Of a stretch of 64,000 bases of DNA, positions 32,782 to 40,393 are shown in pieces (the stretch's first letter is position 1; every line of letters starts with the position of its first letter). The notes below the pieces were generated by a model. It was not told the origin of the DNA and did no database searches. It saw nothing but the letters and a program-made list of their open reading frames with translations. The translations under genes were made by a program, and so were the position numbers. The stretch comes from a virus: positions 111,895-175,894 of the IMG/VR virus record IMGVR_UViG_3300042691_047309; one strand, 5' to 3'.

Positions 32782-32812
32782 GTTAAGAAATCGTTAAGAA
32801 AAGGTTATAAAA
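32782..32812. promoter_or_regulatory. 11-bp-spaced direct repeats, Pho-box-like
   Basis: GTTAAGAAA at 32782-32790 and 32793-32801, and a degenerate GTTATAAAA at 32804-32812, all with an 11-bp period (one helix turn). On the other strand this is CTTAAC-N5-CTTAAC, the layout of cyanobacterial Pho boxes and of OmpR/PhoB-family sites generally. It lies 110-140 bp upstream of the T9SS/TonB operon. Confidence 0.45.
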
Positions 32813-32820
32813 TCAGCACA

Positions 32821-32832
32821 TCTAATATATAA
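32821..32832 (+). promoter_or_regulatory. TCTAATATATAA box
   Basis: TCTAATATATAA ends 3 nt before the ATG at 32836; variant of the TTTAATATATAA box. Confidence 0.45.
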
Positions 32833-32835
32833 CCT

Positions 32836-33180
32836 ATGAAACTTGACATAAATGAAGTATATCATAACTATATTGTTAGAGTGGTAATTTTTTCACTCTT
32901 CACTTATAAGAGATTAGTTAGGCAGCCAAATGTATATAAACAATCTGTTCTTTCGTTTGTGACTAAAAGAGTTGCATGGAAAATACATCTTGTTATAGAT
33001 ACTGGTCTTCAAATGTCAAAAGATGAAGAAAGAGATATAGTATTAAATGAGTTACTCGAAGGAATTGAATCTGATTATCTAACAACAGTAACTGTTACTT
33101 TTACAACACCACTTAAAGAAATAACAATAGAGGTTGATTTAAAAGATGAAGATAAATACCAAAACTTTCTGTACTTATAA
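32836..33180 (+). CDS. hypothetical protein
   Basis: Unrecognised 114-residue protein with a basic, hydrophobic N-terminal half (VVIFSLFTYKRLVRQ) and an acidic beta-rich C-terminal half. One weak hydrophobic stretch (14-22) is too short for a clear membrane helix. First gene of a late-type transcript that continues with the cyclase. Confidence 0.7.
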   Translation: MKLDINEVYHNYIVRVVIFSLFTYKRLVRQPNVYKQSVLSFVTKRVAWKIHLVIDTGLQMSKDEERDIVLNELLEGIESDYLTTVTVTFTTPLKEITIEVDLKDEDKYQNFLYL

Positions 33181-33192
33181 TTTAATATATAA
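33181..33192 (+). promoter_or_regulatory. TTTAATATATAA box
   Basis: Perfect copy of the box, directly after the preceding stop codon and 3 nt before ATG 33196. Confidence 0.55.
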
Positions 33193-33195
33193 AGT

Positions 33196-33867
33196 ATGAA
33201 ATATTTAAGTAATTGGAAACAAATAAATGAAGCTGATAATCAACTAACTGAAGAAACACCAAGTAGATCTGGTAGAGTATTAACTCAAGCTCAGCGAGAG
33301 TGGAATGATGATTCTTCTATAGAAAGAGGTGATAATTTACCTTCAGTTCTCTTTACTGATGTTGAGGGATCTTCTGAAAAATGGTCAAGTGATGCTGTAA
33401 CAATGATGGAGCAATTGAAAGGACATCATGAGTTAGTTAATAGAATTTCTAAAAAGTATAACGGATGGATTGTTAAAACAATAGGAGATGCTTTTATGAT
33501 ATATTTTGAACCAAATACTGATTCACTAACAAATGCAATTAAATGTGGTAAAGAGATAATTTTGTCTGAAAAAAACTATAATTTAAGAGTTGGGGTTTGC
33601 CAGGGTCCGATGCAAGAAGATACTTATGAGTTACAAAAGGTAACTCTAAGAGATTTTTATGGTAACTCTATAAATGTTGCATCTAGAATGGAGTCTAAAA
33701 TCGCAGAAGCTGCCGGTTATATTGCTTTTACATCACTTGAGCCAATTAGTAAAAATATTATATCTCAGTATAGTAAAACAATTGGTGAGGTTTTAGATGT
33801 TGATTTAAGTAAATTTGATCTAAAAGGAGCTAAAACCGAATCTGCTTATAGAATAAAAGTAAAATGA
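33196..33867 (+). CDS. class III nucleotidyl cyclase with capsid-targeting-like leader
   Basis: A 223-residue protein. Leader MKYLSNWKQINEADNQ (possible I-N-E cut), a linker to about 47, then one complete class III cyclase catalytic domain. Metal-binding D55 in FTDVEGS and D98 in TIGDAFM; K94 and D153 fit the adenine-selecting Lys/Asp pair; N160 and R164 in GNSINVASRM are the transition-state residues. It should work as a homodimer making cAMP (or another cyclic NMP, as in Pycsar cyclases). No membrane or receptor domain. A packaged cyclase could flood the cell with signal on entry; this is inference. Confidence 0.9.
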   Translation: MKYLSNWKQINEADNQLTEETPSRSGRVLTQAQREWNDDSSIERGDNLPSVLFTDVEGSSEKWSSDAVTMMEQLKGHHELVNRISKKYNGWIVKTIGDAFMIYFEPNTDSLTNAIKCGKEIILSEKNYNLRVGVCQGPMQEDTYELQKVTLRDFYGNSINVASRMESKIAEAAGYIAFTSLEPISKNIISQYSKTIGEVLDVDLSKFDLKGAKTESAYRIKVK

Positions 33868-33892
33868 TTTTACTTTATTAAATTTTTTTTAG

Positions 33893-33900
33893 TATATTTG
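33893..33900 (+). promoter_or_regulatory. -7 element 4 nt from the ATG
   Basis: TATATTTG, then TAAT, then ATG 33905. No TTG at -33. Probable leaderless transcript. Confidence 0.5.
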
Positions 33901-33904
33901 TAAT

Positions 33905-34120
33905 ATGTTTATCTGTGTTAGTAATACATCAAATAGAAGTGAATTAGAAATAGGAAAATACTATGACTTATTTAAACATGAGCAACACCCAAAAGTTGTT
34001 TGGGTAAAAATACCCGATTCATCTAATACTGTTGGTTACAGAACTATTCAATGTTATTTAGCTGACTTTAAAAATAAAGGTCAATGGAGAAATGATCAGA
34101 TTGATAAGATTTTAGATTAA
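33905..34120 (+). CDS. small SH3-like protein with conserved tail
   Basis: A 71-residue protein with the pattern F-I-C-V-S-N...L-x-x-G-K-Y-Y, a predicted small beta barrel related to those at 48656 and 48910. It ends GQWRNDQIDKILD, the recurring tail. Function unknown. Converges with the kinase gene (4-nt overlap). Confidence 0.7.
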   Translation: MFICVSNTSNRSELEIGKYYDLFKHEQHPKVVWVKIPDSSNTVGYRTIQCYLADFKNKGQWRNDQIDKILD

Positions 34121-35451
34121 TCTTCCCAAAAGAAATAGACAAACTTATCTGGCCATCTGTAATCAAAGTGTGCAAAACCATATAACTCTGCAACTCTTTC
34201 TAATCTATCATCAGTATTTCTTGGAAGTTCTCCGTCATACTCGATTGAGTCAAATTCAACATAAACATTATCATCATGTTCTGTGACATCTAAAATATGT
34301 AAGCCAGTATGATGTTCGAAATTGGACCTGAACTCATTGGTATCAAATTTCTTTTCACCAACTCTTTCGTCTTTCTTTTTGAATTTAAAATCAATTGTGT
34401 GAAATTTAATATCTGTTTGTTCACCTTCACTTGAATAAGGCTCGAATTTCACTAAAGACCAACCTAAATCTGAAAGTCTAGCAATTACCACTTGCATTTC
34501 ATCACAAATTCTAACAAAGTCTTCATAGGTCTTAAATTTATCATTTTTAAAGAATCTTATAAAAAACTGAGAAACCAAAACACCGCTACTCATTTTTATT
34601 TGTGGTTGGAAACTGGTATCACCATCTAAATATTGTTGATAAGTAATACCACCACCATGTGATATAAATTTTATATCATATCCATCATCAATAAAATCTA
34701 GCATAGTATCAACTATTTGTGAAGTAACATCTTTGTTATCAACACTTTCTTTAATGACGTATCTGTCATTCTTTCTAATTGCTAACTTACCATCAATAAA
34801 TTTATAAAACTTATATTTCTTATCAATTGATGTTACTAAATAATATGCATCTGGATTAAGTGCTTTATATCTTTGAATATTACCTTCTACTTTAACTCCA
34901 TCAACTTCACCACCCTGTTGTTTAGCATAAGCCCATTGAATATAGTGTGGATCAACGTGACGTGATCTTAAAGCATCTTGGTCAATAGAGGTTTGTAAAG
35001 TAGAAAGTAAATGAATGAATATTATTTTATATTTATTTTGTCTAGCATTATCATAAATCTCTTTTATGTGTTCATATCCTTTATCTGTGAATTCTTTTCC
35101 AGCACCAGTTGTGTCATAGATAAAGTTTTGACCAGTTTCCATAAACTCCATCATTCTTAGAAGATTTAATTCAGAAGCATTCTTAGTTCTACCACCTTCT
35201 TTTTTTTCTCTACCTCTGTAATAAACATTTGGATCTTTTGTAAAAAGAAGTGAAACATCATCAGTTGAGAAGTCTTTAATGTTTCTATTTTTAGTATGAA
35301 TATGATTTTTAACAAAGTAAGACTTTCCGATACCTGGTGCTCCAATCAAGAAGATAGCTAGTCCTCTACTCATTCCAATGATTTCTGGAATCGGCTCGTT
35401 TTTAGAAACTTCTTCTAAAATAAATTGGTTATATTCCTTAATAAATTTCAT
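34117..35451 (-). CDS. P-loop kinase (zeta-toxin-like) with capsid-targeting-like leader
   Basis: A 444-residue protein: leader MKFIKEYNQFILEEVSKNE (I-L-E cut site), then a kinase domain with Walker A G37-A-P-G-I-G-K-S44, an STDDVSLLF stretch and FIYDTTGAGKEF, as in zeta-toxin/polynucleotide-kinase-type P-loop kinases. The C-terminal half (about 245-444) is an unrelated mixed domain. Zeta kinases phosphorylate UDP-sugars or other small substrates and are toxic. Packaging with the virion would allow early action; substrate unknown. Confidence 0.8.
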   Translation of the reverse strand: MKFIKEYNQFILEEVSKNEPIPEIIGMSRGLAIFLIGAPGIGKSYFVKNHIHTKNRNIKDFSTDDVSLLFTKDPNVYYRGREKKEGGRTKNASELNLLRMMEFMETGQNFIYDTTGAGKEFTDKGYEHIKEIYDNARQNKYKIIFIHLLSTLQTSIDQDALRSRHVDPHYIQWAYAKQQGGEVDGVKVEGNIQRYKALNPDAYYLVTSIDKKYKFYKFIDGKLAIRKNDRYVIKESVDNKDVTSQIVDTMLDFIDDGYDIKFISHGGGITYQQYLDGDTSFQPQIKMSSGVLVSQFFIRFFKNDKFKTYEDFVRICDEMQVVIARLSDLGWSLVKFEPYSSEGEQTDIKFHTIDFKFKKKDERVGEKKFDTNEFRSNFEHHTGLHILDVTEHDDNVYVEFDSIEYDGELPRNTDDRLERVAELYGFAHFDYRWPDKFVYFFWED

Positions 35452-35457
35452 ACTATA

Positions 35458-35488
35458 TTGTATATATTAAAATTGTTTATTATATTTG
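35458..35488 (+). promoter_or_regulatory. Bacteroidota-type promoter, 4 nt from the ATG
   Basis: TTG (35458-35460), 20-nt spacer, TATATTTG (35481-35488), then TCGT and ATG 35493. Probable leaderless transcript; overlaps the opposing late-type box. Confidence 0.65.
35461..35474 (-). promoter_or_regulatory. AATTTTAATATATA box, minus strand
   Basis: Box for the kinase gene (start 35451, 9 nt away). It lies within the spacer of the opposing host-type promoter at 35458-35488. Confidence 0.5.
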
Positions 35489-35492
35489 TCGT

Positions 35493-36347
35493 ATGAGAGG
35501 ATTTAGAATTTACAACAAACAAGAACTATTCAATTCGATTGAAAAAATCACGGTTGAAAAAATTGAAGACCAAGTTATCACAAAGTATAACGGTCGTGTC
35601 ACACAGGTGGCAAATGTCTCAAAAAGATATGAGATATTTGATATTGTTAAATATCTAAAAGATAAGATTGAACTTATTGAACAAAACTTTACTATTTCTA
35701 AATATCAATTGTTGATTAGAAAAGGTCAACAATACCTTCAACTTATTTCTGATAGTGTTGAAATCGGAGGTATTCGTTTTTACAAATCCTTTTACATACT
35801 TAACTCAACTGATAAATCACGTAGGCTTAGTTTCTATGCGGGTCTACACTCTGAAAAATATTATTTCATCGGAGCAAACAATGTAGGTATGTCAAGAAAA
35901 CATCTTACTGGTGTCACTGAAGCTGCTGATGTTGCTTCAACCGCATTGAATGGTGAAACTTTTGATGAACAAATTAAAGCTCTTCAAAACTTAGTCGGTC
36001 ACCGTATTCAACTCTCTAAAATACGTGAGGTTATCTTAGGTGATAAAGAGGAAATTCCACAAATCAATCATCGTAAATTTGATGCGTTTAAGAACTCTAT
36101 TCGTTACGCTGATAGTGATGGTCTTATCAGACTTACCAGAGAACAACGTTCTCAATTATATACTGACTCTGAAAGAATGACAGAAGTTAAAGAAGATTTT
36201 TACTTAGATGCTTTCTGGGTTTTCGGAACTTATATGAGATTGTTTAACAAACAAGACTCACATATCATTAAAAATGAAACAGACCGTATTATGAAGATTA
36301 CTCAATGGGCTGTTAGAAACTCAGTGTTGGAGGCACTTGGTATCTAA
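35493..36347 (+). CDS. hypothetical protein (weakly DUF932-like)
   Basis: A 284-residue soluble protein with regular alpha/beta content, including YQLLIRKGQQYLQLISDSVEI-type strands and a helical second half. Codon use is of the better-expressed type. It faintly resembles phage/plasmid DUF932 proteins but I cannot confirm this. It starts a short operon (35493, 36347, 36465). Confidence 0.75.
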   Translation: MRGFRIYNKQELFNSIEKITVEKIEDQVITKYNGRVTQVANVSKRYEIFDIVKYLKDKIELIEQNFTISKYQLLIRKGQQYLQLISDSVEIGGIRFYKSFYILNSTDKSRRLSFYAGLHSEKYYFIGANNVGMSRKHLTGVTEAADVASTALNGETFDEQIKALQNLVGHRIQLSKIREVILGDKEEIPQINHRKFDAFKNSIRYADSDGLIRLTREQRSQLYTDSERMTEVKEDFYLDAFWVFGTYMRLFNKQDSHIIKNETDRIMKITQWAVRNSVLEALGI

Positions 36348-36481
36348 TGAAAAAAATTGGATGCACAGACTATGATAGTATGGGAAACCACGGAAGGTTT
36401 CCTAAAAGAAAAGAGATTGAGCCAAGTCTTATGACTAAATTTATAAATTCAATTAAAAGATTTTATGCTAAGAGAAGATAA
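36347..36481 (+). CDS. small basic protein
   Basis: A 44-residue frame overlapping the previous stop (TAATG) and the next start by 17 nt. It contains DYDSMGNHGRFPKRKEIEPS and a basic C-terminal helix. The tight coupling on both sides supports a real gene. Function unknown. Confidence 0.6.
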   Translation: MKKIGCTDYDSMGNHGRFPKRKEIEPSLMTKFINSIKRFYAKRR

Positions 36482-36947
36482 CACCGGATTTGTAAATTTT
36501 CCTATATCAGGAAAAGTAATTGATAGAATTGAAGGTCTTAAAACCTTTATCTATTTGGTCGCGTTTGAAACATTAGACCTAACTAATGTTCCTTATATAC
36601 TTTCTAATTGCAGATTGAATTTACAAGGAACTCTTGTATCTGATGATGTTACCTTTAGAAAACGATTTACACACAATACACTCGACGAAATTATCGAGTC
36701 ACAATTGGATAGTAACGAGTTTGAAAGTCGTTATTTTCCAAACGTAGATGGAGAAACTCAAGTTTCTATTCCACTAACTACTTCAATTTGTTTGGGTTGG
36801 TCTGAACATACTTATCAATTCAAAGATGGAAATGATTGGGTTTGTACTTTCAGAGATCTAACTAATGAAGGACAGAAGTTATACTATTCAATAAAAAAGC
36901 TTCACAATAATAAAGAAGTAAGAATTTTTACTTTTAACAATATTTAA
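36465..36947 (+). CDS. hypothetical protein
   Basis: Unrecognised 160-residue, mostly beta protein, with one segment of aromatic residues (ICLGWSEHTYQF). Third gene of the 35493 operon. No signal peptide. Confidence 0.7.
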   Translation: MLREDNTGFVNFPISGKVIDRIEGLKTFIYLVAFETLDLTNVPYILSNCRLNLQGTLVSDDVTFRKRFTHNTLDEIIESQLDSNEFESRYFPNVDGETQVSIPLTTSICLGWSEHTYQFKDGNDWVCTFRDLTNEGQKLYYSIKKLHNNKEVRIFTFNNI

Positions 36948-36949
36948 TA

Positions 36950-36979
36950 TTGTATTTTTCATTTTAATCATTATATTTG
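36950..36979 (+). promoter_or_regulatory. Bacteroidota-type promoter
   Basis: TTG (36950-36952), 19-nt spacer, TATATTTG (36972-36979), 14 nt before ATG 36994. Confidence 0.75.
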
Positions 36980-36993
36980 TAGAAAATAATTTT

Positions 36994-38316
36994 ATGGCAT
37001 ACGAAAGAAAAACTTACGACCTCTTTATCTCTGACGAACTAAAAGAAGTTTTAGAACAAATTAAATCAGAATCAGTTGTTGCTGATTTGCTTCTTAAACG
37101 CAGACATTCCAAAGAGGACTTGGTTGATGATCCAATAAATTTCGTATCCATTTCATCACAAGATTCAACTCGAATTTCTTACCTTACAACTGAGCGTATA
37201 GGTATGATAAACGAGGGTGAATTTTGGACATCCTCTCGTAGATTTCACATGAAACCAGGTGGTTTTATTTCTAAAGTTTTTAAGAATATTTCTGCAAAAG
37301 ATGTTGAGGTTTTTTCAAATCTTTACCGTTCAGAGGTTCGAAAACCTAAATTTGAATTTAAAATTGTAAATGGTGAAGATATCAGAAGATATTACCATTA
37401 TGATTACCACGCAAATGACTATGGAAGTCTTGGTGTTTCTTGTATGAGATATGAATCTTGTCAAAAACTATTCAATATGTATGTCGAAAACTCTGATAAA
37501 ATTTCTTTGTTACTTATGTTAAACGAAGATGGTCGAGTTATGGGTCGAACTCTTCTTTGGAACTTCGATGGGAATAGAATTATGGATAGGATTTATTCTG
37601 TCAATGACGAACAACTACCTTTTTATTTTAAGAAGTGGGCAACTGAAAACGGTTACTACTATAAATCACAACAAAATTGGTATAACTCAATTCAATTTGA
37701 AAGACTAGGAGAGGGTAAAAAATTATTAAAGTTAGACGTTAAGTTAGATAGTTTTGATTTTAGATACTATCCTTATATGGACACTTTTAAGTTCTTCAAT
37801 CCCGATACAGGAACATTCTCTAATTACCGACCAGAAGGTAGAGATCATTATACACTTTGTTCATCTGATGGAAGCAAATATGATTGGAACTATCTTGAGT
37901 ACGATGATTTTGATAAAGTTTATCGTCATAGAGGAGAGACCGTAAGACTTAATTATCTTAATATGAATGCTCACCCTGATAGATGTAACTATTCTGAAAT
38001 ACATGACCAATACTTGTTAAGTGATCATTCTCAATGGAGAGACGATTTAAGAGATTATGTTTTTAGTGGTGAATATTCAAACTTGAATGATGTGAATAGA
38101 ATCGAACAAAGAATTAAAGATAATGAGGAATATGAAAAAGAGAGAGAATCTCGTAGAAGTAGAAGGGGATATTCTATTTCACAGAGAATATTAGAATCAC
38201 TTTCTAATCCTCAAAGTGAGATTGATATGTCAAGTCTTTATCAACAATATGTAACCTCAGGATCAGCATTCGACCAAATTAATATATCAACACAAACAGA
38301 ATCTACAGAAGAATAA
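36994..38316 (+). CDS. conserved phage protein of unknown function
   Basis: A 440-residue soluble protein. The block GSLGVSCMRYESCQKLFNMY followed by LLLMLNEDGRVMGRTLLW is a pattern I associate with conserved proteins of unknown role in large phages. The Cys-containing loop and the GR-x-L-x-W strand suggest a small enzyme or binding fold. The C-terminal 70 residues are charged and Ser/Gln-rich. Own promoter and terminator; probably well expressed. Confidence 0.75.
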   Translation: MAYERKTYDLFISDELKEVLEQIKSESVVADLLLKRRHSKEDLVDDPINFVSISSQDSTRISYLTTERIGMINEGEFWTSSRRFHMKPGGFISKVFKNISAKDVEVFSNLYRSEVRKPKFEFKIVNGEDIRRYYHYDYHANDYGSLGVSCMRYESCQKLFNMYVENSDKISLLLMLNEDGRVMGRTLLWNFDGNRIMDRIYSVNDEQLPFYFKKWATENGYYYKSQQNWYNSIQFERLGEGKKLLKLDVKLDSFDFRYYPYMDTFKFFNPDTGTFSNYRPEGRDHYTLCSSDGSKYDWNYLEYDDFDKVYRHRGETVRLNYLNMNAHPDRCNYSEIHDQYLLSDHSQWRDDLRDYVFSGEYSNLNDVNRIEQRIKDNEEYEKERESRRSRRGYSISQRILESLSNPQSEIDMSSLYQQYVTSGSAFDQINISTQTESTEE

Positions 38317-38346
38317 AAAAAAGAGATCTAATGGTCTCTTTTTTCT
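38317..38346. terminator. bidirectional terminator
   Basis: GAGATC (38323-38328) pairs with GGTCTC (38333-38338), flanked by A and T runs, between convergent genes. Confidence 0.8.
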
Positions 38347-38867
38347 TTTTTATACTTATCTAATAACTCTCTAACATTTGTATAGTCATAATAATCAATA
38401 TAATTATCTATTGTTTTTATAAAGTTCCAATCTTTTCTTTCAGTAGTTGTTAGTATATTAAAATAGTAATCAAAATAATTGAATATTTTTTTTTCTGACA
38501 CTAAACCATTTTTACAATGAATATTGAAGTAAGCCAGTTTATCAAAAAAGTTATCAAAAAGGTCTCTTATATGTGCTTCCTCAATTGAAAATCTTGACTT
38601 TTGATTATGTGTTTTCAAAGCTTCTATCATATAATCATCATTTACTTTAACTTCCTGTCCATTAATCATAATTTTTCTGACATTCCAATCAAGTAGTGTT
38701 AAAACAACTTTTACTCTTTCATCTGAAAAAAACTCTTTAATCTCTTTAGATAAAAACTCAGATTCTTTCCAAAGTTGTGTTTTTCTATATTCAATGATGG
38801 CTTTTATAAATGAAAATATTCCAAGCAAAGGAATAATATCAATTATGATGTTATATATTGTCTCCAT
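38328..38867 (-). CDS. membrane-anchored hypothetical protein
   Basis: A protein of about 179 residues. The ATG at 38867 is preferred over a TTG two codons upstream. One N-terminal transmembrane helix (about 3-23) is followed by a helical, charged cytoplasmic domain rich in Phe, Tyr and Lys. Similar layouts occur in chromosomal Bacteroidota proteins of unknown role. Possible superinfection-exclusion or host-interaction factor. Confidence 0.65.
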   Translation of the reverse strand: METIYNIIIDIIPLLGIFSFIKAIIEYRKTQLWKESEFLSKEIKEFFSDERVKVVLTLLDWNVRKIMINGQEVKVNDDYMIEALKTHNQKSRFSIEEAHIRDLFDNFFDKLAYFNIHCKNGLVSEKKIFNYFDYYFNILTTTERKDWNFIKTIDNYIDYYDYTNVRELLDKYKKEKRDH

Positions 38868-38899
38868 AAACAAACACTTTTTTCTATATATAAATTATT

Positions 38900-39634
38900 A
38901 TGAAAGATTTAATCTTATCTCAATTAGAATGTTTTAACGATACTGACTTTAAATTCGATCCAAAGTATCACAAATACACTTATCACGGAGAACAATTTAT
39001 TTCCGTAACAAAGTATATTCAGAATTTTCACAAACCATTTGAAACTGATTTTTGGTCTAAAAAGAAGGCAGAACAAAGAGGAGTCGATCAAGAAGTTATT
39101 CTAAAAGAATGGAAACAACTCAACGATTATGCAAATGATGTTGGAACAGATACACATCAATGGATAGAAGATTACTTTAATGAAATTTGGAAACCACTTC
39201 CATCTAATTTAGATTTAATACATCGTATAAATAAATTCAATAAGATATTCGCTAAACATCTTCACAAGTTAGAACCACTTAAATTTGAGGTAAGAGTATT
39301 TTCTAAAAAATGGAAAATTGCAGGAATGATAGATTCTCTTTTTCTTTATAAAGGAAAAATCTATATTTTAGATTGGAAAACAAATAAACAATTCACAAAC
39401 GATGATCATCAAAAAGGTCAATATGAAAAACTATTAGAACCATTTGATGATTTCTGGAAAAACCATCATAACGAATATTCAATACAGTTATCTCTTTATG
39501 CTCTTATTTTAGAAGAGTGGGGATTTGAAGTAGGAGGAGCTTATCTCGTTCATATAGGACCAGGTGACGAAGAAGCTGAATTATACAAGGTTGTTGATAT
39601 GAGAGATAAGTTAAAAATAGCTCTTGAAAAATGA
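38900..39634 (+). CDS. RecB/Cas4-like PD-(D/E)XK exonuclease
   Basis: A 244-residue nuclease with all core motifs: H86 in DTHQWIE, E130, D145 in GMIDSLF, D158-W-K160 in ILDWKTNK, and the later Q-L-x-x-Y of YSIQLSLYALILEE. This is the Cas4/AddB-type exonuclease fold common in phages for recombination or host-DNA breakdown. It overlaps a small membrane gene downstream by 4 nt. Confidence 0.88.
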   Translation: MKDLILSQLECFNDTDFKFDPKYHKYTYHGEQFISVTKYIQNFHKPFETDFWSKKKAEQRGVDQEVILKEWKQLNDYANDVGTDTHQWIEDYFNEIWKPLPSNLDLIHRINKFNKIFAKHLHKLEPLKFEVRVFSKKWKIAGMIDSLFLYKGKIYILDWKTNKQFTNDDHQKGQYEKLLEPFDDFWKNHHNEYSIQLSLYALILEEWGFEVGGAYLVHIGPGDEEAELYKVVDMRDKLKIALEK

Positions 39635-39864
39635 AATCAATTTTAGGATTTTTTAGATTTTTAGGAAATATTGCTCTGATTTATCTGGCTTTTTACTTTC
39701 TTTTTTGGTACATAAAAATGCACTTCAATCGTAAATGGTTTTGGGCTTTTTGGTTAAACACTAGTTTATCAATAGTCATGTTTATAAATCATAATAAACC
39801 AGATCGTGAAAGGGAAAAGATTGAAAGAATGACAGGTGCTGAATACTGGAAGATGACACATTAA
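39631..39864 (+). CDS. small membrane protein
   Basis: A 77-residue protein with one long or two short hydrophobic helices (about 8-30 and 38-53) rich in Trp and Phe, then a charged C-terminal tail. Coupled to the exonuclease gene (ATGA). Function unknown. Confidence 0.7.
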   Translation: MKSILGFFRFLGNIALIYLAFYFLFWYIKMHFNRKWFWAFWLNTSLSIVMFINHNKPDREREKIERMTGAEYWKMTH

Positions 39865-39869
39865 ACAAA

Positions 39870-39896
39870 AAAAGAGAGTATTTAACTCTCTTTTTT
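39870..39896. terminator. bidirectional terminator
   Basis: AAAAGAGAGT (39870-39879) pairs with ACTCTCTTTT (39885-39894) over a 5-nt loop, between convergent genes. Confidence 0.85.
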
Positions 39897-40358
39897 CTCT
39901 GACTTTTCAACATATTCCGAAAAAATATTCATTTCTTTAAATACCTCTAAAATTTGTGATGTTATTTCAAATTTCTCAGCAGCATAGACTGTTTCAATTT
40001 TACTAATAACAGCATCTATGGAGTTTTTGATTGAATATTCTGAAACTATTTTTTCTATATCTTCATAAACCTCTTCTTTTAATTTTTGACCCATCTTTGA
40101 TAGTTTATATTTTGCATCTTTATCAATTTCAACCATTTGACTTTGTAGCCTCTGAAATTTTTCCATTCTTTGTTCTTGAGTAAGGTTGTCAACAATAATA
40201 CCACCCTGAGATGCAGCAATGATATTTTGCATTTCTCTTCTCATTGGTTCAATACTTTCAAGTATTTGTGCCTTTTCTTTGTCAATCTCAGCAACTCCTT
40301 TTTGATACTTATCAAAGTGTCTTGTTAGTAATTCAAAATCTACGACTCTAATTTCCAT
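39882..40358 (-). CDS. Skp/OmpH-like coiled-coil protein without signal peptide
   Basis: A 158-residue protein that is nearly all helical, with a long charged coiled coil (about 15-120) and a C-terminal YAAEKFEITSQILEVFKE that mirrors the end of Skp/OmpH chaperones. Periplasmic Skp has a signal peptide; this one starts MEIRVVDFELL and has none, so it would act in the cytoplasm or virion, perhaps as an assembly chaperone for the structural protein encoded just upstream. Confidence 0.6.
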   Translation of the reverse strand: MEIRVVDFELLTRHFDKYQKGVAEIDKEKAQILESIEPMRREMQNIIAASQGGIIVDNLTQEQRMEKFQRLQSQMVEIDKDAKYKLSKMGQKLKEEVYEDIEKIVSEYSIKNSIDAVISKIETVYAAEKFEITSQILEVFKEMNIFSEYVEKSEKKES

Positions 40359-40393
40359 AATTATAATATTTTTCTATTATATATGAAATATCA

